A stretch of DNA of 64,000 bases. It comes from an uncultured Paracoccaceae bacterium (GTDB lineage: Bacteria; Pseudomonadota; Alphaproteobacteria; Rhodobacterales; Rhodobacteraceae). The notes under the pieces are model-generated. The model did not search any database, was not told where the DNA came from, and worked only from the letters and a program-made list of their open reading frames with translations. The DNA is taken from NCBI GenBank assembly GCA_947502145.1, contig CANMYO010000001.1, forward strand, positions 744,001 through 808,000, read 5' to 3'. Below, in pieces: positions 10,046 through 19,103 of this stretch; position 1 is the first letter of the stretch, and every line of letters begins with the position of its first letter. The position numbers and the translations under genes are program-made.

Positions 10046-10993
10046 TCATGCCGCCATTGGCCGACCCTCATGATTGCACCTGTGAACACATTGCGGGTCC
10101 GGTTTCAATGAGACGATGTCGCCGACCTTTTGTCCACACTGACCAGTCAGATTGACAGTCAGCGCGCCGGTGCCGTCGACATTCACATAAAGAACCGTGT
10201 CATGGCCCTGCCGCACGATGAAGTGTTCGAGACGCACAGCCAGCGTCGCCGCGCCCGCGGCCACAGCATGGGGGCCGGTAATGAAATTCATCTTGGGTGA
10301 ACCGATAAATCCCGCGAAAAACTCAGACGCCGGGTTGTTATACACGTCCATCGGGCTGCCGATCTGTTCGCCATAGCCGCGATTCAGAACGACAATCCGG
10401 TCGGCCAATGTCATGGCCTCAACCTGATCGTGGAACGTGTAGATCATGGTGGATTGCATGCGTTGGTGCAGGTTGCTGATCTCAACACGGGTTTCAGAAT
10501 GCAGTGCAGCGTTGAGGTTCGACAGCGGTTCGTCAAGCAGGGCCACCTTGGGTTTGCGCACAATGGCAATACGCTGACGCTGCCCACCGGAAAGTTGATC
10601 CGGTTTGCGGTCCGGATATGGCCCAAGCTGCACAGCGTCGGTGGCTTCCTTCACCTTCGCCGCGATTTCAGCTTTGAATTTTCGTAAAAGGCAAAGCGAG
10701 AAACCCAAGTTATCGGCCACCGTCATCTGCGGATAAAATGCGTAGGACTGGAACACCATCGCGATGTGGCGCTGTTTGGGGGACAAGGCATCGCCGCGGA
10801 CCTCTCCGATTTCAAGTTCGCCACACGTCATCTCCTCCAGTCCGGCGAACATCCGTAGCAACGTGGATTTGCCCCGGCCCGACGGACCAACAAAGACGAT
10901 AAGTTCACCGTCCGCGATGGACAGGTTGATGACGTGCAAGACCACAACCTGTCCATAGGATTTCGGCATGTTTTCCAACGCGAGGCCAGCCAT
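10046..10993 (-). pseudogene. Sugar ABC transporter ATP-binding protein (UgpC/MalK-like), probably degenerate
   Basis: Walker A GPSGRGKST and signature LSGGQRQR are present, but 'RIAIVRKPKV' lacks the ~4 residues expected in RVAIGRAIVRxPKV; D-loop SNLNA instead of SNLDA; C-terminal sequence is abnormal. Confidence 0.6.
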
Positions 10994-11004
10994 GATAGCC
11001 TCTC

Positions 11005-12033
11005 TTATCTCGCCACGCGTGGTGCGCGGATGATTTTCTGAACAGTTTCCAGTGACGCCGCCTGTAGCTGACGCTCAGTCCGGCCGGCCTGTATCGCGGC
11101 AATGTCATGCACGATCATGTCGCCGATCGGATGCCGCCCGCCATCAACGGCCGCGGCACGATGGGGCGACCAGATGGTGTTTTCGGCCTGCCGCAGTGGA
11201 TCGCGTTTGGGCACCGGTTCGCTTGGGAAAACATCACTGGCGACGCGCAGCTGTCCCCGTTCGGCGGCCTCTAGCAAGGCTTGAAAATCCACAAGATGGG
11301 CGCGACTGACGACAACAACGAGAGTGCCCACAGGCATCTTTCGTATCAGATCCCGCGACACCAGATGGTAATTCTCGTCAGTTGGCGCTGCCGTGACGAC
11401 GACGCAGCGGCAGGTGGTCACGGCCTCTTCCAACTCACAAAACGTGATGTCATCCGGCGCATTTCCTGAGGTCTCAAGCCATGGGTCAAAGGCTTTGATC
11501 CGCGGCGAGAACGGGGCCAGAAGCCGGGCGACCTCTTTCGCGATGGAGCCATAACCGACAAAGCTGATGGATTGCCCATAAAGCGAGAAATCGGTGCCTG
11601 TGTTGTCAGCCAGCCAGCGTTCCGTACCATTGCGAAACCGCTCGTGTTCTTCAACGATCCCGCGGGCGCCTGCAAGGATGAGGCCCAGGGCCATTTCCGC
11701 GACCGAATAGCGAAACCCGGGTGCGCACGACAGCACCTCGATTCCGCGCGCGAAACAGACTTCGTAATCCAGTCCTGTCTGGAACGTGCCCGAAACCTCG
11801 ACAATGGCGCGCAGGTTCGGGGCCATTGTGATTTCTTCCCGGGTCAATTGCGGCTTTGCCGCGACCACGTATTCTGCCTCTGGCAGGCGTTCCAGAAAGG
11901 TGTCACGCGACATGGGCCAATTCACACCGCCAGTGACGTGGCACATGTCCAGCAGGGCGCTGTAGGCTGCGGGGCGGAACAGCTCTTCGATCTGGCGAAA
12001 GTGCTGGTCCATGATCAGGGACGGTTTGGTCAT
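11005..12033 (-). CDS. D-isomer-specific 2-hydroxyacid dehydrogenase family protein
   Basis: 342 aa; SISFVGYGSIAKEVARLLAPFSPRIKAFDPW, VVVTAAPTDENYHLVSRDLIRKMPVGTLVVVVSRAHLVD, ASDVFPSEPVPKRDPLRQAENTIWSPHRAAA. Confidence 0.88.
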   Translation of the reverse strand: MTKPSLIMDQHFRQIEELFRPAAYSALLDMCHVTGGVNWPMSRDTFLERLPEAEYVVAAKPQLTREEITMAPNLRAIVEVSGTFQTGLDYEVCFARGIEVLSCAPGFRYSVAEMALGLILAGARGIVEEHERFRNGTERWLADNTGTDFSLYGQSISFVGYGSIAKEVARLLAPFSPRIKAFDPWLETSGNAPDDITFCELEEAVTTCRCVVVTAAPTDENYHLVSRDLIRKMPVGTLVVVVSRAHLVDFQALLEAAERGQLRVASDVFPSEPVPKRDPLRQAENTIWSPHRAAAVDGGRHPIGDMIVHDIAAIQAGRTERQLQAASLETVQKIIRAPRVAR

Positions 12034-12821
12034 TTCACCGCCCTCGCCGTCATGCCGCGCGTGAAACTGCGTTGGAACACGAGCAACAGCAGGACCACCG
12101 GGATTGCCATATTCACCGTGCCAGCGGAGAGGCCAGTGGTATCCCAGGTCATCGTGCCCTGGATACTCAACAGCCCAACGGACAATGTCCGCAGCTCGTC
12201 AGGTGTCATCAAGAGCAGGCGCAGCAGCAGGTCGTTCCCGCCCCAGAGGAATTCCAGCAGCGCTGTGGTGACGACCGCAGACGTCACAATGGGCATGAAC
12301 ACGCGCCAGCAGACTTGGAGTTCTGTTGCGCCGTCGATCCACGCAGCATCGAGCAGCGCGTTGGAGACACCTGCAAAATAGGAGGTGAGCATGAAGACAA
12401 ACACCGACAGGGCCAGTGCGAAGTCGGCAAAGATCACACCCAGATGGGTGTTGAGCAAACCCAGCACATGCACGATCTGAAAATGCGGCAGCACCACTGC
12501 CATCACCGGGATCATCCCTTTAGGCTGATACATCCAGCGCCAGGTCGTGGCGACAGCCAAAGGTGAAATGACAACGGGCAGCACGATACAGGTCTGGATC
12601 AACAGGCGCGTTTTCCATACCCGCGCCAACATCGTTGCGATGATAAGTCCCAGCCCGATGTAGTTGCGCTCTGGGCCGATACTTTCCCGACCCGTGAACG
12701 CGTTTTCGATCACTGAATCGGTCGGGTACAGGGCAAAAAGAATGTAAATCGAAATGGCAGGCAGGAGGAACAGAATGGGGTTCAACCGCTGCGCAAGTTT
12801 CGAATTTGGATCAAGAAACAT
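12030..12821 (-). pseudogene. Chimeric MalF-N / MalG-C-like ABC permease, apparently produced by in-frame deletion(s)
   Basis: N-terminus is MalF-like (LNPILFLLPAISIYILFALYPTDSV...ERNYIGL...VLPVVISPLAVATTWRWMYQPKGMIP); C-terminus is MalG-like (VFVFMLTSYFAGVSNALLDAAWIDGATELQVCWRVFMPIVTSAVVTTALLEFLWGGNDLLL). No separate second permease is present. Confidence 0.65.
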
Positions 12822-13804
12822 GTCGTCATCTCCGCAGAGGTGAGGGATTGGGCACGGCCTTTGGGTAGCTGGGAGACTGCCCGGAAACCGCCCCCCTGAG
12901 ATCTGCCGTGGCGATATTCGTCGTTGCCATCAGGCAGCGTGATCTCACTCGCCGCTTTGGCTTTGTCCCAGGCGCTTTGCATTTCAGCCGTATAGTCCTC
13001 GGGGGACATCACGTTGAGCAACCGCCCTTGCAAACCGTCATTGGACACCGTTGTCGGGCCACCGGGCGTTATGGTGTCAAGGAATGCGGGCACAGACCCG
13101 TTGGCGGCATGATCATCTGACGTTTTCCAAATGTCCCGTGCCAGTTGGGATATATCGGCTTGCGCCAGCGCTTCGTTGGTTGGGCCAACGGGGATGGGCC
13201 CCGTGTTCAACAGCGCAACACGACCAACCGTTTTGATGAACATGCCGTTGAGGAAGGCAATCGCCTCGCCTTTCACTTCAGAGCCTTCGCGGATGTACCA
13301 ACCGCTGCCGATCGAATTTGGTGGGCGAATTTGCTGGCTGTCTTCGAAAGGAGGCACGGCAAAAACGTCATAGTCGCTGATCCGGTCGCCAGCGGCCTCG
13401 ATCCCGCCACCGATGACCCAGGGCCCGGTGAGGGTCATGGGCCCTTCACCCACCCAGAAGTAGTCCATCAATTTGCCATACCCGATTGCCGCAGGCGTTG
13501 CGCCGAACCAGCCGACCGGGCCCATTTCCTGCAATTTTGTCGCAGCAGCGACAAATGGCGCATCAGTCCATTCGCCATCACCGAACAGGACATTTTCGAT
13601 TCCGTCAGGACTAGCGTTGTGGCCAAACGTCAAGGAGTGCCAATGGGTTACGAGCCATTTGTCTGCACCGGCAATGCCTATGGGCGTATCATAACCCGCT
13701 TCGTGCAGCGCGGCGACAGTGGCTTCCATGTCTTCCCAGGTTGTCGGGACTGGCAAAATGCTCAGCAATCCAGCGGCCGTTGCTGCGCCAAAAATCTTCC
13801 TCAT
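12782..13804 (-). pseudogene. Sugar ABC substrate-binding protein with N-lobe deletion
   Basis: Signal-like MRKIFGAATAAGLLSILP is joined directly to mid-protein sequence VPTTWEDMEATVAALHEAGYDTPIGIAG; the C-terminus runs past EITLPDG into low-complexity readthrough overlapping the permease start. Confidence 0.65.
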
Positions 13805-13835
13805 CCAAACCTCTTTCTAATGTGGTCAATTGAAA

Positions 13836-13870
13836 TGTATTCGATTACATAAACTCTGTAAACGAATACA
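13836..13870. promoter_or_regulatory. Tandem LacI-family-like operators upstream of the sugar ABC locus
   Basis: TGTATTCGATTACA (13836-13849) and TGTAAACGAATACA (13857-13870), both TGTA-N2-CG-N2-TACA, start positions exactly 21 bp apart. Confidence 0.65.
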
Positions 13871-14599
13871 TATTTCCGGTTAGATCGTTGGTTTCACTTG
13901 TGAATTCTGCAAATTTTCTGAAAACCGGTTAGAGGGCCTGACCTGCTGACCCGAATTCTGATCCGTCCCGACAGGTGATTCTCCGGCATTGGAATGGGCG
14001 ACGCGCGGGGCTAACGCGGGACACGGCAGCCTGCACGGGATAGCGGATTGAAGGCACCGGCCTGTTGTCGTGATGTATCCGTGCACACTGCTGCCTGCAA
14101 AGCCCGGCACGGCAGCTACTGCCCCGGGGGCCTGACGGGTTCGGGTCTAGAACGTCAGATGGAACTCGGACTTATGCTGCGTGATGATCCGCGCTTGCAG
14201 GTCGCTGTCGGATAGGGTCGCCCCGCGCGGCAAATCCATATGGCAAGAAGCCATTGCCACTGAACTGGAGGTACGCTGATTTGCTTGGGCAGAATTTCGC
14301 GTGGATTAAGCGGGGCATTGTTCCGGCTGAACGGGTTGCAAAGGGCGCACCTCTTGTTTGCGCGACCGACGCGCGTCGTGAAAATATATCCCAATCCAAG
14401 TGGGAGACATCGCGTATCATTGACCAGTGCTCACCCTCAGCACGGCTTTCAAGCGGGCGCTGCATGGGGCAGCAAAGTGCCCACCTTTCCTGCGTTCAGG
14501 AATCTTGCGCCATAGCCTTTATGTCCGACACAAAATCGGAGCCGACATTCTCCCAACAGCCAAAACGCATGTTTTCGGCATCATTCCAATCCGGTTAAG

Positions 14600-14760
14600 A
14601 CGACGCCAAATTTACCACAGGCTGACCTGCTTCGCCCGTGAATCCGCGCCAATAAGTTGGCGCTGTTCAGGGTTTGGTCCTCTTCTCACCGTTGGTGAGG
14701 CTCCCGCAGTGTGAGGCCGTCGAGGCTCGAATGCGGGCGGTGATGTTTCCTCCGCCACTG
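14600..14760 (-). mobile_element. IS3-family transposase C-terminal remnant
   Basis: Enolase fragment runs directly into QWRRKHHRPHSSLDGLTLREPHQR*, resembling the IS3 OrfB C-terminal 'RPHSSLGGLTPxE' motif. Outer boundary is approximate. Confidence 0.55.
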
Positions 14761-15152
14761 GCTGACGTCAGCACGAACCGTGTCGCACGCGTCGGCTGCG
14801 ATGGATTGTGCGACACCCCATGCGCCGCCGCGCGTTGTTTCGGTTCCTACGACTTCAACGTCCACGGCAGCACGCAGCCGCGCGTATTTTTTCAGCTTGC
14901 AATCGCGGAAAGGTTCTTCCAGCCCGGGAAAATCCAAGCTCTCGGCGTACGGGCGACACGGATGGCTTTGGGTTTTGAATTTTCAGCAACAGGGTCCGTC
15001 ATCACGATGATGTCCGGTCCTACAACCTGATGCACGGCAGCATGGTTCGCCATGTCCATTTCTGACGGGCCGCAGGGATGAAAATTGTAGGCCTTGAACC
15101 CCCTCACTTTGTATTTCCGGGCTTCCGCGACGTGTTCCTCAAACGTCGTCAA
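14686..15152 (-). pseudogene. Enolase-superfamily (mandelate racemase/muconate lactonizing enzyme-like) fragment, frameshifted and truncated
   Basis: TTFEEHVAEARKYKVRGFKAYNFHPCGPSEMDMA...DPVAENSKPKAIRVAR in one frame continues as DFPGLEEPFRDCKLKKYARLRAAVDVEVVGTETTRGGAWGVAQSIAADACDTVRADVS in another. Confidence 0.7.
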
Positions 15153-15171
15153 CCACAGGCTTGCCGGGGTT

Positions 15172-15303
15172 CAGGGTTCTGATCTGCCTGCTGTCACCGG
15201 GATGGGCCGGTCACACTTTATCGTAACGTTCACCGCCACATTCGGCGCATCGCCACAAGCCTTTATCAGGCGACAAAGGATAGAACGGCTGAAGGCCCAT
15301 TGA
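15172..15303 (+). pseudogene. AraC-family HTH C-terminal fragment
   Basis: GMGRSHFIVTFTATFGASPQAFIRRQRIERLKAH* resembles the AraC second-helix consensus (GMSRSHFSRxFKxxFGxSPxxFIxxxRIERAK); no N-terminal domain found. Confidence 0.5.
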
Positions 15304-15492
15304 TATCGCGGCGGACCTTGAACGCCGTAGCGCTGGTGGAGGTGCTCGAACAATTCGCGCAGAGTTTGAAATCCGGGCTATTTCAGTGGCCAAGGAATAG
15401 AACTATCATGTCAATCTCACTCCCTCGGGTCGGGTCGATAGCATTTGCTGCGGCCCGCCGCGGAAGGCCGTGCTCAAACAGGAATGTGCAAA

Positions 15493-16299
15493 ATGAGTTT
15501 GCCCGAATTTGTCCCATCCGTCGCGTCGGATATTGAAGCTATCGTTCAATCCAAGTTGACGGCTCTCGAAGCGGATCACGGTGTACACATACTATTTGCC
15601 ATCGAAAGCGGCAGTCGCGCCTGGGGATTTCCGTCGCCTGACAGCGATTATGATGTGCGGTTCATCTATGCCCGGCAACCTGACTGGTACTTGAGTATCA
15701 AGCCGGGCCGCGATGTTATTGAACTGCCTATCGAAGGCGACTGGGACATCAACGGCTGGGATATTCGCAAAGCGCTTGGGCTATTGATCAAGCCCAATCC
15801 GGTCATGCTGGAATGGCTGTCGAGCCCGATCCGGTATCGCTGGAATGGTGCGGTCTGTGATCGGTTGATCCGATTTGCGGACAAGACAACATTTGGTGAA
15901 TCATGCCTGCATCACTATCGCAATCTGGCGGTAAAACAGTGGGACAAGCATGTCGGGGACAGCCCTGATGTGTCCTTGAAGAAATATTTCTACATTTTGC
16001 GTCCCGCGCTGGCGATTTCATGGATTCGGCAAAATCCCTTGGTCCAGCCACCAATGAACCTTCAGGCACTTGTTGAGGGGCAGTCTTTGGGGCGGGACCT
16101 TATCGCGCAAATTGAACGGTTGCTGGTCCTGAAATCCGCTGCGAAAGAGATCGGGCGCGGCCCACGCATTCCCATGATTGATACCTTCATCCATGAACAG
16201 ATTGCCTGGGCCGAGGTTGTGGCAAAAGAGGAAAAACGTCCGGGTTTAATGGATGAAGGCGACGCGTTGTTGAGGGCCATTGTGAAGCGAGAATTGTGA
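15493..16299 (+). CDS. Nucleotidyltransferase superfamily protein (COG3541/YcgL-like)
   Basis: FAIESGSRAWGFPSPDSDYDVRFIYARQPDWYLSI, the GS...D.D core of Pol-beta-like nucleotidyltransferases; start refined to 15493. Confidence 0.85.
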   Translation: MSLPEFVPSVASDIEAIVQSKLTALEADHGVHILFAIESGSRAWGFPSPDSDYDVRFIYARQPDWYLSIKPGRDVIELPIEGDWDINGWDIRKALGLLIKPNPVMLEWLSSPIRYRWNGAVCDRLIRFADKTTFGESCLHHYRNLAVKQWDKHVGDSPDVSLKKYFYILRPALAISWIRQNPLVQPPMNLQALVEGQSLGRDLIAQIERLLVLKSAAKEIGRGPRIPMIDTFIHEQIAWAEVVAKEEKRPGLMDEGDALLRAIVKREL

Positions 16300-16517
16300 C
16301 TGGCGCGGAAGCGACCCGTTATTATTGATGGCTGTCAAAGCATGCTGACAGCCCAGCAGCAAAGGGTTTGACCAAAGCCCGCGTGAAGACGTGGATGTGC
16401 GAAACGGGCGCGCGATTGTCCGCTTGGGAGTTGCAACGCGATGCCCGTTATTCGAGAGATTGGTTTTTGGTGCGCTGTCCGATGGGACCGCAACAGTTTT
16501 ACCCTAGTACGAATGAC

Positions 16518-16544
16518 GTAGGCCGCGAATGCTTCGCGACCTAC
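16518..16544. terminator. Hairpin between the nucleotidyltransferase region and the BCCT gene
   Basis: GTAGGCCGCGAA/TTCGCGACCTAC inverted repeat with one mismatch. Confidence 0.45.
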
Positions 16545-16555
16545 TTGTTTGTAAT

Positions 16556-18382
16556 CTAGCCTAGCTTTGCCCTGACACTGTCACGATACAGCGCCTTGGT
16601 CAGAGAAATCATCATGAAGACCATGACAATCGTGAACGGCAAGGCCCCGATGATCATCGCGTTTTGCAACGCTCCGAAGGGGTTGGCCTCTGCACCGCTA
16701 TTGCCCGCAATGATCAGCGCCCCAATCACCGCCGTCAGGATCAATCCCCAGATGATGCGGTGCTTGATGCCGGTTTCCTGTTCACCACCAGACATGATGG
16801 TGTTCATTACAAGAATGCCAGAATCCGCTGACGTAACGAGGAACGTCATGATCAGAACCACACACATGATGGTGATTGCCGACAAGAAACCGCCAGATAT
16901 CATTTGTTCAAGCGTAGCAAACAATTTGGCTGTGTTGGTGGCACCAATCAGGGAACCGGCAGCATCACCGTTCAATTCGAGATCAATCGCCGTTCCGCCC
17001 AGAATGGTCATCCACAAGAAGCACACGATGGCAGGTGCGATAACGCAGCCAAAAATGAACTCGCGCACGGTGCGACCCTTCGAGATACGCGCAAGGAACA
17101 AGCCGACGAAAGGCGAGAACGCGATCCACCAGGCCCAATAGAACGTGGTCCAACCTGCCTGCCATCCAAACTGACGACCCTGTTCACCAGCGGCATAGAC
17201 CGCCTCTGCGTCCAATTCGGCGGCGGCAGCTGGCAATCCTTCAGTGAAGCCCGAAAGCGAACCCCAAGGGGAGGTTGCCGATCCATAGATTGCAGCGACA
17301 TCTTCCGCTGGCAATGCCTGTGCCGCCTCGGGAAGCGCAGCTGCAAATGCTTCTGCGGATTGCGGAGCGTAAGCGCCAAAGGACAACTGAGCAAAGTGCA
17401 GAATAAAGTGCAGAATATAGTCGACCAGACCTGCACCGAACTTTGTCATCGCAAAGAAGAACGAGCCGAACAAGACAAAGGTCAACAGCAAGATCACCGA
17501 CAGCACCAGATTGAGGTTCGACAGATATTTGATCCCGCGGCCCACACCTGACACAGCGGACAGGATGGACAAACCCATGATCACCAGAAGCGCTGCAATC
17601 AGGCCGACGGTGCTGGGTTTGGGGGCTTCTGCATCGCCATTCATCAGCCATTCCATGCCAGACACTGCATAAACCCCGTCAACAAACTGGCTGACACCAA
17701 AACCGATGGTAACGGACACGCCAAGGATCGTCGCCACAACGCCAAGAACGTCGACCAAATGGCCCAGAAAGCCGTTTGCGGCCTTGCCCAATAGGGGCGT
17801 CAAAGCAGACCGGATCGTCAATGGCATCTCGCGGGTGTAGGCATAGTAGGCCAGAGACAAGCCGGTCAGCACATAGATGGCCCAAGCATGGAACCCGTAG
17901 TGCAGAAAGGTGTAGCGATATGCAGACTGCACGGCTTCCGCAGAATTTGCAGCAACTTCACCGGAGAGCACAACAGGGTTGGAGCCCCAAAGTCCAAGCG
18001 GTTCCGCGGTCGCAAAGACCATAAGGCCGACACCCAGACCGGCACCGAACATCATTGAGAACCATGAGAAGTTCGAGAATTCTGGCACCGTGTCCGCGGT
18101 GCCGAGTTTCTTGCTGCCGGTTGCCGGCAAGATAGCCAAGACAAACAGGAAGAAGGCAAAAAATCCGACTGACACAATGTAAAAGCTGTTGAATCCATTC
18201 AACAAACTTCCGTTTACTGCGGAAAGAACGCTACTTGCATTGCCGGGCCAGACAAGCGCCCAGACAACCAGCGCGACCATGATCGTCTTACTGATCAATG
18301 CGATGGGAAGGCTGTAGCCTTCGTAAAAACCGGATGGAGATTTTGCGATCTCCAGCTCGGTAAATGCTGGCTTAATAGACAT
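16556..18382 (-). CDS. BCCT (betaine/carnitine/choline) family transporter
   Basis: 608 aa; NFSWFSMMFGAGLGVGLMVFATAEPLGLWGSNP, YRYTFLHYGFHAWAIYVLTGL, WTTFYWAWWIAFSPFVGLFLARISKGRTVREFI. Confidence 0.97.
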   Translation of the reverse strand: MSIKPAFTELEIAKSPSGFYEGYSLPIALISKTIMVALVVWALVWPGNASSVLSAVNGSLLNGFNSFYIVSVGFFAFFLFVLAILPATGSKKLGTADTVPEFSNFSWFSMMFGAGLGVGLMVFATAEPLGLWGSNPVVLSGEVAANSAEAVQSAYRYTFLHYGFHAWAIYVLTGLSLAYYAYTREMPLTIRSALTPLLGKAANGFLGHLVDVLGVVATILGVSVTIGFGVSQFVDGVYAVSGMEWLMNGDAEAPKPSTVGLIAALLVIMGLSILSAVSGVGRGIKYLSNLNLVLSVILLLTFVLFGSFFFAMTKFGAGLVDYILHFILHFAQLSFGAYAPQSAEAFAAALPEAAQALPAEDVAAIYGSATSPWGSLSGFTEGLPAAAAELDAEAVYAAGEQGRQFGWQAGWTTFYWAWWIAFSPFVGLFLARISKGRTVREFIFGCVIAPAIVCFLWMTILGGTAIDLELNGDAAGSLIGATNTAKLFATLEQMISGGFLSAITIMCVVLIMTFLVTSADSGILVMNTIMSGGEQETGIKHRIIWGLILTAVIGALIIAGNSGAEANPFGALQNAMIIGALPFTIVMVFMMISLTKALYRDSVRAKLG

Positions 18383-18467
18383 TTCAGGTCCCCTGTTTCA
18401 TTTGTTGCGCCATGTATCGATGTCCCGCCGCCGCTTGGCGCTTTGACTTTGGGTTTGTATGGTTCAC

Positions 18468-19103
18468 TCAATCGTTGTCGGTTACGCCTGCGCCTGCTCC
18501 CAGCAAACGGGAGGCTTCTGTCGCGGGCGCGTAGGTGCGCTGCGCAAATGTGTTCAACTTGTCCCAAACCTCTGTGCTGAAAGCGCCGCGCAAGGCGGGT
18601 GCAACAAGAGCGTGATCACCTTGCGCAATGACGCATTGCAACGCACTGGTTTGAGGCGTGTTCAAGTCATCTTCAGACCCCTGGATGTGCAGGTCGTACC
18701 CGTTCGTAGTTGCCCGCACACTGTCCCAAACGACGGTCAGCGGGGCCTTGATATGCAGGGCCGCCCAGGCTGCGAAGGGCACAACCAGCAATGGCTGCGT
18801 GACATCGCGCATCGCTTGCTCATGCATTGCATTCAGGCGATCTGCGCAATCATTTAGGGTGACTCCAGCGGTCAAGGGACACAGCGCACCGGTTGCGCTG
18901 GTCCAGACACCATCCAAAGCCTGGGGCGGGCCATCATGGGCCATTACGCTCAAATGCGTGGCCAATGCCGCTGCGCCGTTCAAGCCATGAGACACAAGCC
19001 ATCGCACAGCTTTTCCGGCCTCCTCAGCAACGCCCCAGTCATACCCGCCGCCGCGTGCTGCTTTCCTGGCATGCGCCTCAATCTCGTTCAGCGAATACAT
19101 CAT
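18468..19103 (-). CDS. DUF3726-like conserved protein
   Basis: 211 aa; MMYSLNEIEAHARKAARGGGYDWGVAEEAGKAVRWL; start overlaps the upstream gene end by 4 bp. Family assignment is from memory. Confidence 0.65.
   Translation of the reverse strand: MMYSLNEIEAHARKAARGGGYDWGVAEEAGKAVRWLVSHGLNGAAALATHLSVMAHDGPPQALDGVWTSATGALCPLTAGVTLNDCADRLNAMHEQAMRDVTQPLLVVPFAAWAALHIKAPLTVVWDSVRATTNGYDLHIQGSEDDLNTPQTSALQCVIAQGDHALVAPALRGAFSTEVWDKLNTFAQRTYAPATEASRLLGAGAGVTDND

Noticed and set aside
16904-17551. 215-aa plus-strand ORF
   Set aside because: Antisense to the BCCT gene.
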